DNA of 33,201 nucleotides from Isotricha intestinalis (Eukaryota > Ciliophora > Litostomatea > Vestibuliferida > Isotrichidae). The DNA lies in contig JAJJLU010000537.1 of assembly GCA_023807065.1 (NCBI GenBank), positions 1 to 33,201 on the forward strand, given 5' to 3'. The notes below the pieces were generated by a model. The model did not search any database and had not been told where the DNA came from. It saw nothing but the letters and a program-made list of their open reading frames with translations. The position numbers were made by a program, and so were the translations under genes. Below are positions 1 to 10,540 of this stretch, in pieces (position 1 is the stretch's first letter; each line of letters begins with the position of its first letter).

Positions 1-52
1 CCCCAATCCCCAATCCCCAATCCCCAATCCCCAATCCCCAATCCCCATCCCC
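1..52. repeat. Telomeric repeat (CCCCAAT)n, C-rich strand
   Basis: There are six perfect tandem CCCCAAT units (1-42), then a shortened CCCCAT and a final CCCC before unique AT-rich sequence. Position at the extreme left edge with the C-rich strand 5'->3' inward is the orientation expected of a chromosome end, with GGGGATT as the G-rich strand running outward. The unit differs from the CCCCAA of Tetrahymena and the CCCCAAAA of spirotrichs. I recall this 7-mer from rumen entodiniomorph ciliates but cannot verify that here. Confidence 0.93.
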
Positions 53-295
53 GCAAAATAGAAGAAAAAAAAATATTGATAAATAATTAATTAATAAATT
101 AATATCAATAAAAAAACATATTTTTAAAAAAAAATCACTCCCAATAGCCCCAAATATCTACCTCTCTATTCATTACTTTTTTTTCTTTTCTTCCTTTTAT
201 ATTTATATTTTATTTTTTTAATATTTTTATTTGTTTTTTTATTTTTTTAATTTATTTTATTTTTTAGATTTATTTATTTATATTTCAATTTTTTA
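53..295. other. Subtelomeric AT-rich spacer
   Basis: This is unique sequence dominated by A and T homopolymers, with one slightly richer patch around 135-175. I see no gene, tandem repeat or RNA gene in it. The coding region of the first gene stops only about 240 bp from the telomere, so there is almost no subtelomeric buffer. Confidence 0.7.
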
Positions 296-3200
296 TTATT
301 GTATATCTTCCTCTTCATCACTACTAATTATATTTATATCAAATTCTCCAAATTCGATTATTTTATATTTATCAAATTTTCTATATGTTATATCAATAAA
401 TGAGTTTATTGCCTTATTTACTTCTTCTTTATTTAATGTATATTCGTTTGTTATTTTTCTTTTTGAAATTCTCTCTCCAAATTTATTTAAATATATATTA
501 TAATCTGAATTTATTAAATTTGAATCAGAAATAAATTTTATATTTCCATTATTCAAAGATAAATAAATTGAATTTCCTCCACCACATAGATTTGTATGAT
601 ATTGTTTACTATTTATATTTTGACTTTTAATATTTTTTGAACAATTCGGTGAATCACAAAGTTTTGTTCCACAAATTAAACATATTAAAGAATTAGAATA
701 AAACTTTTGACAATTATGACATTTAATAGAATTATATTTTGTGATTAATGAAATGATATTTTCAGGTAATGAAATAATTCTTGGTTCTAAATTAATTGCT
801 AAATTAAATAAACTCTTTGTAATAGAAGAATTTTCTTTAATATTTTCTAAATTTATATTAACATTTTGAATGAAAATATTTAATAAATCTTTTATGGAAT
901 AATCAGGTTTAAAAATATTTAAATCTTGATTCTTTAACTTTGAATTATAATTAATAAATATGGTATCTATTGTAGTAATTTCTGGATAAAAATCTGAAAT
1001 TAAATTTTCATATTTATTATCCCTTTGAATATATTGGTTATTAGATATCATTTTGGATATATTAATTTTATTCATTAAATATGCTAAAGTTGATTTTAAA
1101 ATTCCAAAAAATATATTTGTAGTGTTGGATATATATACTTCAAAATTTTTTAAAGATATTTCATTTTTAAAAAAATCTTTATTATATTTTAAATTGTTTT
1201 TTAAATATATTGTTTTGACAAATGATGCAAAAGAAATATATATCATAAATAATCCAAATATATTTTTTTCAAAAGTATAATTTCCTTTTTCAAATAATAA
1301 AATCGTTAAAAATAAAAATTCAGATAACATTTCATCAACATGGTTATTAAATATGAATGGTCCAATTTCTCCATTTTTTAATATATTGATTAATTCTATA
1401 AATCTATTAATTAGAAATGATGTTTGTACAATTTTTTTTGTTTTAATCATTATTCTTAAAGATAACATAAAATTTCCCCAATTTTCTATTTGATTTTTTT
1501 TATAATTTGAAATTGAATAATAAAAAAAAAAATTATGAAATTCATTTATTAATCCTTTGTAATTATCTTCAAATTCAGATTGTGACAGTAAATCTTTTAT
1601 TAATATTTCATATCTAATTTTAGAGGTGCAAAAAGATTCCACTAATCTCTGTGATATATCAATAAAAAGATATTCATCTCCTTCTCCATAATAAAATTTA
1701 TTTTTTAAGATTTCTTCTATTTTAGTCTTATCTTGATAAATTAAATTAATATCTTCAATTGATAATCCTTTATAATAATTTTGACATATTGTGTTTGTAT
1801 TTTCAATTAAAGAAGGAATCAAAATATTTCCTGATTTTTTACATAAAGGACAACCATATAATTTTTGAAAATTATTATTTATATTAGTGATTAAAAAATT
1901 ATTATAACATTTAATATGCATTTTATGGTTGCATGATAATAATCTTATATGATAATCTTCAAATTTTTTAAGTATGAATTCATTATTATAAAGCTGGAAA
2001 TCACTGTTTGTAATTTCTTGAAATTTATTTTTTAAATTTTCTTGAATTATATTAAATATAAATTTATCATTTGTTAAAATTCCTAAAATACCATAAGGGT
2101 TATTTAAAAAATCATTTTCATCTATTTTATTTCTGCAATAAACACAAGTATCTTTCAAATGACTATAATCTTCTTCTTCTTTTATAGCTTCTTTATCAAA
2201 ATAATTTTTATTTTTATTCTCAAAATCCTTATTCATTTTCTTAAATTTATCTCTAAATTTTTCTTTATTTTTATTTTTTTTGGTTTCATCTTTTTTTTCA
2301 TTTAAAATATTACTTCCATATATATTTATGTTAAATGTTTTACTCAATTCATTTTTTAAAATATCACAATATTTTTTTTGAGTATTATCTGTAATTATAG
2401 AGTTGTCTAATTCAGAAACTAATCCAAATGATTGAGAATCAAAATAATTGACATTATATTTATATAACTCCTCTTTTATTAGATTTGATTCTTTAAATTC
2501 ATATTTAATTAAATGAATTAATATTAGAAAATATTTTATAGTTGTCATTAAAAAAGGAGAAATTAATATAGAAAAATTAACATTTTTAATTAAGTTCTTA
2601 CAAAAATTAATTTCGAATTCTAAATTTTTATTTGTAAAATAGAAATTAAAATAACAGTTGAGTTCTAATGATTTTTGTATAGATATTGATTGATAAAAAT
2701 ATGTATTTATTAAATTAACTTCTTCTTTTTTAAAATCTAATATATATTTTTCAGCAGAAGATATATTATCTGGAATAAAAATATAATTTAAATCAAATTC
2801 TTTTAAATATTTATTTTTAACTGAAAATTTAATTTCTTGATTTTGTGTTTTTATTTTATCAGTTATTTCATTTACTAAATTCATAAAATCCACTTCATCA
2901 TTCATTAAATATTTTGGAATACTTTTTTTTAAATCAGAATAATTTACTAAGTTTTTATTTGAAAGTAAATAATGAATTAATATTTCTTTTCTTAAATTAG
3001 ATATAATTTCTTTATCATTTTCAAAAATAAAATCTATTTCTATATTTTTATTTTTTGTAAAATTTAAATAAGAAGGGTCACAAAATAAATTTAACATTGA
3101 AATATTATCTCGTAAAATTCTAATAAACAAATTTATTATTTTGGAATTTAATTTTGTGTGTTTTTCTAATTTATCTTCAAAACACCATTTTAAATTTTCT

Positions 3201-4963
3201 TTTGATAAGTCTTTACTCTTAAAAATATATTTTATAAAATCTATATGAGAATTATTAACTGAGCATAATTCTAATATTTTATCTATAGATAAATAAAAAG
3301 AATTATCTTTTAAAGAAAATAAATATTTAAAGAGAGTTATATCTATTGAATAATAATTATAATGACAGTATATTATTCTATATAAGTACATTTTTTCACC
3401 ATAATAAACCCAAAAATTTAATTCAATTGAAAGAATTAATCCAAAGAATTTAAACAATCCTTTTATCAATATTTCATTAAGAGTATTTCTATTTTGAATT
3501 AGACTCATAATATAATTTAAAGAGGTTAATAAATCAACTTTATTTTTAATAGAATATGAAAAACAAAAACTATTTAAAAATATGGAATATAACCTATATA
3601 TAATTATATGAAAACTATATTCATTTTTATTTAAAATTCTATATTTTTGATTTACTATTTTATCAACTAAATAATTTAAAATTTCTTTAACTTCTGAAAT
3701 ATCATTAAAATTTAAAATACCAACAAATAATTCAAAAAGTTTAATAATAGTAAGATCAATTTCAATCATTTCATCTTTCCAACCTTCTCTTTGAAAAGAC
3801 TTTGAAATTTCAAAAATGTTAGAATTATGAAGAATACAACCCATGTCAATGATTTTTTTATATATATCAACATTTTTTGATAATTCTTGATATGTACAAG
3901 GTTTAATTAAATATCGCATATCAATATAAAATTTAGATAATTTTTGGTTAAACAAAAAAAAATCTTCTTTAGAAAAAGCTTCTTTAGTAAGGTCTAATAT
4001 CATGTCAAAAATATTATTTAAAAATTTTGGGTTTTTTGAAATTATTGTGCTTACTTCATCACTTATTATTTGAACTGAAAAAGATAAAAAGTCCTTTGCA
4101 TCATTCTCCATAATTTTATCAATGATTATTAAATAAATTAATCCTATTTCTCTTTTTAATTTATAATTATGTAAAAATGAAAATAACATTTTTTCATGAT
4201 TTATATTACTATTCCAAACACTAATTAAAATTTTAATAAAAGGACAAAAGCAACAATGTTTTTTATCATTTTTTTCGTATTTTATAATTCCATTTTCATA
4301 TCTGAAACAATTATGTTTTGTATTATAAGGAAAATTCATTAAAAAAACTTCAGAGACAATATGTAAAATCCCCAAATTAGCATTACAAATTTTGTCAATA
4401 AATTCCAAAAAACTATTTAAATTAGAATTAAATTCCAAATTATCTTTTATAGTATTATCATTTTCATTATTCAAACAATCAATATTTATTAAATGACAAA
4501 TATTAATAAGAACTTTCCTCATTTTATCAATAATTTCAGGTTTAAAACAACTATTAATATAATTCTCAATATCATTATCATTATTAAAAGTTCCAATATG
4601 ATCAGAACAAAAGCCATTAGGAGACCAAGCATCAGGATCACCACAATCACAACAACCAGAAACTTTAGTTTTATATTTAATCTTATGTCCATTATGTTTT
4701 TCTTTGCTTTTTTCATAACATTCATCACATATTATACAAGTTGAGTCTTTTTCACAATCTCTACATTGCCATGCACCTACATTTATTAATTTTTTGGCGC
4801 AAACTTGATTTGTTGGTGCTTGAAGTTTACTTAAATGTTCTAATAAATCTTCATTAACTAATGAATATGAAAAAATATTTGCAAATTCTTTATATAATAA
4901 TTCTAGTTGAGGTAAAATTTGGTTTTGGGATTTAAAGTTAAAAAATTGTTTTATCATATTCAT
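296..4963 (-). CDS. UBR1: UBR1-type N-recognin E3 ubiquitin ligase
   Basis: This 1555-residue protein is probably the RING E3 that recognises N-terminal degrons and ubiquitinates the substrate together with an E2. An N-terminal UBR-box zinc finger lies at about residues 55-123 (CRDC, CIICDEC, CCDCGDPDAW, then a Cys/His end). A RING-like zinc domain lies at about 938-1040 (CVYC, CNHKMHIKC, CPLC). A C-terminal Cys-rich UBR 'cap' lies at about 1415-1475 (CHNC, CLICG, then a Gly-rich GGGNSIYL segment). Order and length match the UBR1/UBR2/PRT6 family. I do not see a clear ClpS-like domain after the UBR box, so the type-2 (bulky hydrophobic) site may be absent, as in PRT6. The reading frame is uninterrupted. 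Met1 and Met3 are both possible starts. The gene is transcribed toward the telomere. Confidence 0.9.
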   Translation of the reverse strand: MNMIKQFFNFKSQNQILPQLELLYKEFANIFSYSLVNEDLLEHLSKLQAPTNQVCAKKLINVGAWQCRDCEKDSTCIICDECYEKSKEKHNGHKIKYKTKVSGCCDCGDPDAWSPNGFCSDHIGTFNNDNDIENYINSCFKPEIIDKMRKVLINICHLINIDCLNNENDNTIKDNLEFNSNLNSFLEFIDKICNANLGILHIVSEVFLMNFPYNTKHNCFRYENGIIKYEKNDKKHCCFCPFIKILISVWNSNINHEKMLFSFLHNYKLKREIGLIYLIIIDKIMENDAKDFLSFSVQIISDEVSTIISKNPKFLNNIFDMILDLTKEAFSKEDFFLFNQKLSKFYIDMRYLIKPCTYQELSKNVDIYKKIIDMGCILHNSNIFEISKSFQREGWKDEMIEIDLTIIKLFELFVGILNFNDISEVKEILNYLVDKIVNQKYRILNKNEYSFHIIIYRLYSIFLNSFCFSYSIKNKVDLLTSLNYIMSLIQNRNTLNEILIKGLFKFFGLILSIELNFWVYYGEKMYLYRIIYCHYNYYSIDITLFKYLFSLKDNSFYLSIDKILELCSVNNSHIDFIKYIFKSKDLSKENLKWCFEDKLEKHTKLNSKIINLFIRILRDNISMLNLFCDPSYLNFTKNKNIEIDFIFENDKEIISNLRKEILIHYLLSNKNLVNYSDLKKSIPKYLMNDEVDFMNLVNEITDKIKTQNQEIKFSVKNKYLKEFDLNYIFIPDNISSAEKYILDFKKEEVNLINTYFYQSISIQKSLELNCYFNFYFTNKNLEFEINFCKNLIKNVNFSILISPFLMTTIKYFLILIHLIKYEFKESNLIKEELYKYNVNYFDSQSFGLVSELDNSIITDNTQKKYCDILKNELSKTFNINIYGSNILNEKKDETKKNKNKEKFRDKFKKMNKDFENKNKNYFDKEAIKEEEDYSHLKDTCVYCRNKIDENDFLNNPYGILGILTNDKFIFNIIQENLKNKFQEITNSDFQLYNNEFILKKFEDYHIRLLSCNHKMHIKCYNNFLITNINNNFQKLYGCPLCKKSGNILIPSLIENTNTICQNYYKGLSIEDINLIYQDKTKIEEILKNKFYYGEGDEYLFIDISQRLVESFCTSKIRYEILIKDLLSQSEFEDNYKGLINEFHNFFFYYSISNYKKNQIENWGNFMLSLRIMIKTKKIVQTSFLINRFIELINILKNGEIGPFIFNNHVDEMLSEFLFLTILLFEKGNYTFEKNIFGLFMIYISFASFVKTIYLKNNLKYNKDFFKNEISLKNFEVYISNTTNIFFGILKSTLAYLMNKINISKMISNNQYIQRDNKYENLISDFYPEITTIDTIFINYNSKLKNQDLNIFKPDYSIKDLLNIFIQNVNINLENIKENSSITKSLFNLAINLEPRIISLPENIISLITKYNSIKCHNCQKFYSNSLICLICGTKLCDSPNCSKNIKSQNINSKQYHTNLCGGGNSIYLSLNNGNIKFISDSNLINSDYNIYLNKFGERISKRKITNEYTLNKEEVNKAINSFIDITYRKFDKYKIIEFGEFDINIISSDEEEDIQ

Positions 4964-5088
4964 ATATAAATATTAAATATTAAACATAAATTAAAATATA
5001 TAAAAATAATTTATAACTATTTATTTTAATTAATTTTTTCAAACTCCATTCATTTTTAAATAATTTGAAAGCATAAACTAATAAATAA

Positions 5089-8073
5089 TTAAAAATATAT
5101 TCTTACATTAAAAGAATGAGAAATTTTTTCTTCTATTTTATTTTTTTTAATGTTAAATCCTTTCATCATAGTTACTGTATTTTCATCATTTATTCCAATT
5201 GATTTTAAATAATCATAATATTCTTTTCCTCCATTTATATTAGAAATAATAGAATGTAATCTTATAATTTCAATAAAACATGAATTATCATTTGAATCCT
5301 TTAAATCTAATAATTTATATGTTTCAAATAAAGAATTTAATATATCTTTAAATAAATATATAACTCTTTGAGTATTAATATTATTATCCAAATTTAATAA
5401 CATATTTTCTAAACATTTCATTGAAATTTTTCTAGAATTACCTTCTTTAATATTTAACATTAAATATAAAATAAATTTTACAAGTTGTTCAATTGTAATT
5501 TTTGTGTTTTGTTCATAAAATAATGAAGAACATTTATTAGAAAAAATACTACTTATTAATTTTAAAAAATGATTATAAACTGCAAAAATTTGTTTATCAT
5601 TATCTGAAATATTTTGTGATGGAATTGAAATTTTTTGTCCAACAAATTCAAAGAAATATTCAAAATATTTTTTTATTAAAATATTTCCATTTAATTTCAA
5701 ATTCATAATATTAATAAGTAAACCTGATAATTCAATGTAAAAATCAATTGACATATTTTTAATTTTTAATTCATAGAAAAAATCAATATAAGAGATTGAA
5801 TTGTTTCCCAAAATAATAATTATTCTTTGTAAAAGATTAATTAAAGTTAAAATTGCCTTTAGACTATTTTGAACTTTATTAAAATACTTATATAAATAAG
5901 CTTCAAAAAAATTTTGAAATAATAATTTAACTTTTTCATTTTTAATTTCTTGGTTGATGGATGATAAAAATTGATTTAAGCATTTTGTCACATCACAAAA
6001 TTTAAATTCATCAATTCCATAATTTTCAAAGATTGAGATAATTAATTTTAAAATTTCTTCATAACTATTATATTTTAGATCATTACTCATATAATGAATA
6101 ATTGTTGAAATAGAATGATATAAAGAATCATATTGTGAAATCAAAAGGAAATTTTTTGATTGGATTATCGAATTAATATATTCTTTAAGTTTATTAAAAA
6201 TTGAAACATAAGCATTATCATCAATTTTTCCTTTTATTTTATCTAAAAACTTATCAAATAAATTTGCAATTTTACTTCCAGTTTTAAAATTAGGACATAT
6301 AATACCTTTTTGACTAAAAAATAATTCTAAAATATTATTTATTACTTCTTTATTATTTAAATTAAAACTCAAATATTTTATTAAAGTATCATAATATAAT
6401 AAAAGTATATGACTATTATCAAATTGAGTATATCTATTACTAAATATAATATTCAATATTTTATTTAATTGTTCAATTATTTGGTTTTCTTTAATTGTTT
6501 CAGAATTTTTTATTCCATGATGAAGATTATTTAAAATAAATAATTCATGTTCTATTGAATATAATGAAGGATTTTTATTTTCGCATAAAGAAATAACAAT
6601 ATTTAAAATAGGAATTTTCAATATATTTATGTAATAAAAATTTTCATAAATAACTATATATTCTTTTCTATATGAAAAAAATTCTTCATCTTTTAAATCT
6701 TCAATATCAGTAAGTTCATTTAAATTATATAAATTTTGAGGGATTATTAAAGTATTTCCAATTTCATTTATATAATCAAAAATAAAAGAAGTAAATTCTT
6801 TCATAGTTAAAATATTATTATTTATATTTTGGCATAATTTCAAGTAAGTCAATAAACTTTGTAAAAATTCAATAAAGCTTAAACAAGTTTTATATTGTCT
6901 TTTTTTAATGATAGCTTGAGTTGTTGAAAGAACATAACCTAATAAATTACAAGAAACGTTAAAAACTGAAACATTATTATTTTGAGCATTGGAAATATTT
7001 GTAATATTCTTATTTTTATCTAATTTAGCTTCTGAATCATATCCTAATCCAATTAAAGAAACTAAACCTAAATTATTTAAAATTTCCCCAATAACATCTA
7101 AAGCTCCTATATTATTTGTATTTAAAATTGAATTTAAAACATCTCTTATCTTAAACTGATTTACAATTTCAATTTTAATTGAAACTTCCATTCCTTTTTT
7201 AATTAAAGCATTAACAACTTCTAATGAAGAAATCATATATAGTTGTTTAGAAATTAATTTTGTCAAAATCAAAGGAATAACATTTTGAAATTCATTCAAT
7301 AAATTCCAATCAACTAATTGACTTATAGCTTGTATTGATTTATTAATTAATTTGTTATCTATATATTCTTCATTTATTAATAATTGATTTATCAAAGATA
7401 ATATATCATTTGTACAATTCACTCTCATAAAATCTTTAATTTGAGTAGACTTTTTAGCCTCAAATTCTGTATAAGTATGTCTAAATTTTATTAATTCATC
7501 ATCAAAAATTAATATTAAATCAATAAAAAATAGAATATATTTTAATTTTAAATCATTGTCTTTTATACTTATTATTTGTTTAATTAAATCATTAAAAAAA
7601 CTAGAAAAATTTTCTGGATAGTCATATTTAAGCCAAGTAATAATAAATAAACAAAATTTACTTGAAATATAAGGGTATTTGTATATATTTAATATTTGAT
7701 TTTGTATTAAATCAACAATATTTTGACGAATAATGTGTTTTGTTTCGTTTGGAATATGAGGATAAAAACTATTTGTTAAATTTATTAAAAAATCTAAATC
7801 CCAAAATTGGAATTGTGGTACTGCACTTTTAGTGAATAATTCAAAAAGATTTGGAATTAAATTTAAATTAATTGAATAATAATTTTTGACTTTATCAACA
7901 TAATCTTTAATCGTATTATTTGGATTTGGATTATAAAGTTGAGAAACACAATTTTCTAAATATGATAAATCGATTTCAAATGAAGGTTTATTTAAAAAAT
8001 TATTTCTTGTATTTATACTCATTATTTTAAAATAATATAATTTAATGATAATATTTAAATCATTTTTTACCAT
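5089..8073 (-). CDS. Exportin-T-like tRNA export receptor
   Basis: This protein of up to 994 residues is entirely helical and HEAT-repeat-like, with low-complexity Asn/Ile/Lys composition. The N-terminal third resembles the exportin-1/importin-beta-like region of exportin-T (XPOT/Los1). It has a segment KFCLFIITWLKYDYP then FSSFFNDLI, matching the family's 'K(F/L)..v......YP..W.sFF' motif. A later segment, HTYTEFEAKKSTQIKDFMR, fits the XPOT pattern of 'HT.eE..rnt.IKD.MR'. Known family role: RanGTP-dependent carriage of tRNA out of the nucleus. Met18 (coding from about 8022) is a likelier start than Met1 because the preceding 17 residues look like 5' leader. The gene lies 125 bp upstream of the UBR1 gene on the same strand and is divergent from the SAPS gene. 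A generic importin-beta family protein is the alternative. Confidence 0.72.
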   Translation of the reverse strand: MVKNDLNIIIKLYYFKIMSINTRNNFLNKPSFEIDLSYLENCVSQLYNPNPNNTIKDYVDKVKNYYSINLNLIPNLFELFTKSAVPQFQFWDLDFLINLTNSFYPHIPNETKHIIRQNIVDLIQNQILNIYKYPYISSKFCLFIITWLKYDYPENFSSFFNDLIKQIISIKDNDLKLKYILFFIDLILIFDDELIKFRHTYTEFEAKKSTQIKDFMRVNCTNDILSLINQLLINEEYIDNKLINKSIQAISQLVDWNLLNEFQNVIPLILTKLISKQLYMISSLEVVNALIKKGMEVSIKIEIVNQFKIRDVLNSILNTNNIGALDVIGEILNNLGLVSLIGLGYDSEAKLDKNKNITNISNAQNNNVSVFNVSCNLLGYVLSTTQAIIKKRQYKTCLSFIEFLQSLLTYLKLCQNINNNILTMKEFTSFIFDYINEIGNTLIIPQNLYNLNELTDIEDLKDEEFFSYRKEYIVIYENFYYINILKIPILNIVISLCENKNPSLYSIEHELFILNNLHHGIKNSETIKENQIIEQLNKILNIIFSNRYTQFDNSHILLLYYDTLIKYLSFNLNNKEVINNILELFFSQKGIICPNFKTGSKIANLFDKFLDKIKGKIDDNAYVSIFNKLKEYINSIIQSKNFLLISQYDSLYHSISTIIHYMSNDLKYNSYEEILKLIISIFENYGIDEFKFCDVTKCLNQFLSSINQEIKNEKVKLLFQNFFEAYLYKYFNKVQNSLKAILTLINLLQRIIIILGNNSISYIDFFYELKIKNMSIDFYIELSGLLINIMNLKLNGNILIKKYFEYFFEFVGQKISIPSQNISDNDKQIFAVYNHFLKLISSIFSNKCSSLFYEQNTKITIEQLVKFILYLMLNIKEGNSRKISMKCLENMLLNLDNNINTQRVIYLFKDILNSLFETYKLLDLKDSNDNSCFIEIIRLHSIISNINGGKEYYDYLKSIGINDENTVTMMKGFNIKKNKIEEKISHSFNVRIYF

Positions 8074-8213
8074 ATTTTATTATTATTTATCAGATTTATT
8101 CGAATAAATTTTTTAATTATAATTTAAATAAAATGATTAAAAAAATATAATAATAAAATTAAAAAACTACTTTAAAAAATTTATAATAATATAATATGAT
8201 TTAGAATAAAAAA

Positions 8214-10370
8214 ATGAGTGACCAGATAGAAAAGAATGAAAAAAATGAAATAATAATAGAAGAAGAAATTGAAGAACAACTTCAAGGAAATGAAGAGGAA
8301 AAAAGTATGAAAGAAAAGAAAGAAATAAAAAATGCTAATACATTAATATCTCATCAAAATGAGGAACAAATCCAAGATAAATTTAATAATATAAAAATAG
8401 GAGAAATAATTGAACAAAAATTATCATCATCAAATTCTGAAATAACAAATTCTTCATCTTCAATAAGAAAAAATGAACAATTAAATGAAATAACAAATCC
8501 AACTTCAAATCTTTCAATTGAGGAAATATTAGAGAATGAATCTTTAATAAATGAAATAACATATATGCATTCACCTCAGCATTCAATTTATTTTACTTCT
8601 AATAATATTATTAAATTAATTGATTTTAGTACTCATATGCCTTATATGACTGATGATGATGTCATTACTCACCAATTTCCTTTTAATGCATGTGAATTAT
8701 TAAAAAGTGATACTGATTATATTTATAATAAATTTTTCCAGGAAAATTTTGACGATATTAATATTGATTTAAGTGTTTCTATTTCTAAAAAATATAAAGT
8801 TTTAATTCACTTTTTAGATTTTTTAGATAATCCAAATAATAATTCTAATGAATTACTTTGTGGATATTTCTCTAAAATTTTTATTTCTTTGTTTGAAAAA
8901 AAAAGTCTAATTATTATAAATATTTTATTTGAAGATGATTATATTTCCCAAATGATTGATTTATGTATTAATTTATCTATTTGTGATTGTGTGAAAACTA
9001 TATTAATAATGGAAAATGAATCTCAAGATATAATAAATAAAAAAATAATAATTTTAAAAAAATTATTTGGAAAAATTTATAATATTGAATATTCAGATAA
9101 TATTTGTTCTGGTATATTAAATTGTTTAATTTATGATGATATAAATGAGCTTTTTATATCTTTATTACTTAAAAATTTTGAAGTAATTAGAGATAATATT
9201 AAAATAAAAGGAATTAATAAATATATCTTTGAATTTTTAAATTATTTAACTCAAACAATAACAGATTGTTTCAATAAGAAAAATGAAAATCCAAATACAA
9301 TATATGGTAAAAAAAGAATTGAATTAGATAATTTTGTTATAGAACATTATGAAACATATCTTAATTATTTAAATGATATATGTGAAAATCTAATTTCAAA
9401 TATAGATGATATAATGAAAGAAAAATTAGAAAAAAAAGTATTAAATAATTTAATGTTAAATTCAATAGATATTTTAACTTCTTATATTAATTGTATATCT
9501 TTTGTAGAAAATAATACTGTGTATATTACAAATATAAATTCAATTATTAAAGAAAACATTATATTATATATGGCACAATATATATTTTCAAATCCATTAT
9601 ATACACTTTACCATAATTCATTTATTCTTTTTATAGAAAGTTTAACAAGAATTAACAGTCAAATAATATTAAATGAAAAATTTTTATTAATATTTCAAGA
9701 TTATTTAATTTCAGAATATGAACATTCTCCTTCATTTCTTGGTCATGTTGTAAAAATAATGGATATAATATTTCAATCAAATAGAATAAGCGAAAAATTA
9801 CCAAAAGAATTTAAATTATTATGTGAATATATAGTTAAACCAATTATAAATATATTTGAACAAAAATTGTGTTATGAAGAAGAACAAAAATTAAATAATA
9901 GTGATGGAGATATAGATAGAAAACTTAATATTGTTTCTTCACCTGAAAGTTATTTATCAATTAATTCTTTAAAAGAAATTGTATTAAGAGGATTAAGTGA
10001 TTATAATAAAGAATTATTTAAACATAAATTAGTTAAAAGCACTGAATCAATAGGAGAAGAAATTGATTTAGATTTGGATGATGAAGATAGTGAAAATAAT
10101 AATTTAAATGTTGGTAATATAAATTTAAATGATTTAAATTATTCAGATGATGAACAAAATGAATTAGATGATTCAATAGGAGAAATAATTAAATCTACTC
10201 AAAAAGAAATTGAAAATATAAAAAGAAAAAAAGAAAAAAAAGAAATTAAAGAAATAAAAGAAAATAAAGAAATAAAAGATATTGAAAATTATAATGATAA
10301 TATTTTTTGGTCCACTCCAATAAATTTAAATGAAAAGGAGATGGATGATTTAATAAATAATATAAATTAA
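8214..10370 (+). CDS. SAPS-domain protein, PP6/Sit4 phosphatase regulatory subunit
   Basis: This 718-residue protein has an acidic, disordered N-terminus (residues 1-90). The SAPS helical-repeat domain starts near residue 99 with SIEEILENESLINEI. Next comes the family hallmark in which a hydrophobic stretch leads into LIDFST, MPYMTDDDVITHQFPFNACELL. Known role of the family: it binds the catalytic subunit of PP6 (Sit4 in yeast) and directs it to targets in cell-cycle and membrane-traffic control. Residues 615-718 are acidic and Lys/Glu-rich, typical of the unstructured SAPS tails. Transcription is divergent from the exportin-T gene, with 140-190 bp of AT-rich shared upstream region. The ATG follows an A-rich leader (aaaaaatg), and no in-frame upstream Met is better. 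Confidence 0.83.
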   Translation: MSDQIEKNEKNEIIIEEEIEEQLQGNEEEKSMKEKKEIKNANTLISHQNEEQIQDKFNNIKIGEIIEQKLSSSNSEITNSSSSIRKNEQLNEITNPTSNLSIEEILENESLINEITYMHSPQHSIYFTSNNIIKLIDFSTHMPYMTDDDVITHQFPFNACELLKSDTDYIYNKFFQENFDDINIDLSVSISKKYKVLIHFLDFLDNPNNNSNELLCGYFSKIFISLFEKKSLIIINILFEDDYISQMIDLCINLSICDCVKTILIMENESQDIINKKIIILKKLFGKIYNIEYSDNICSGILNCLIYDDINELFISLLLKNFEVIRDNIKIKGINKYIFEFLNYLTQTITDCFNKKNENPNTIYGKKRIELDNFVIEHYETYLNYLNDICENLISNIDDIMKEKLEKKVLNNLMLNSIDILTSYINCISFVENNTVYITNINSIIKENIILYMAQYIFSNPLYTLYHNSFILFIESLTRINSQIILNEKFLLIFQDYLISEYEHSPSFLGHVVKIMDIIFQSNRISEKLPKEFKLLCEYIVKPIINIFEQKLCYEEEQKLNNSDGDIDRKLNIVSSPESYLSINSLKEIVLRGLSDYNKELFKHKLVKSTESIGEEIDLDLDDEDSENNNLNVGNINLNDLNYSDDEQNELDDSIGEIIKSTQKEIENIKRKKEKKEIKEIKENKEIKDIENYNDNIFWSTPINLNEKEMDDLINNIN

Positions 10371-10540
10371 TTATAAATTTATAAGTAGAATATTATAATT
10401 TATTAAAATTAAAGTAAAATATTTTGAAAACAAAAAAAGAAAAAAAACAATTTATTTTATTAAATAATTATTCATTCTATCAATTTTTAACTAACCATAT
10501 CTAAAATAAAAATTTTTTAAAAATTGTATTAAATTCGCAA

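Noticed and set aside
231..503. Plus-strand frame of 90 residues over the 3' end of UBR1
   Set aside because: Phe/Ile/Ser low complexity antisense to a clear zinc-domain gene; it is a product of AT-rich composition.
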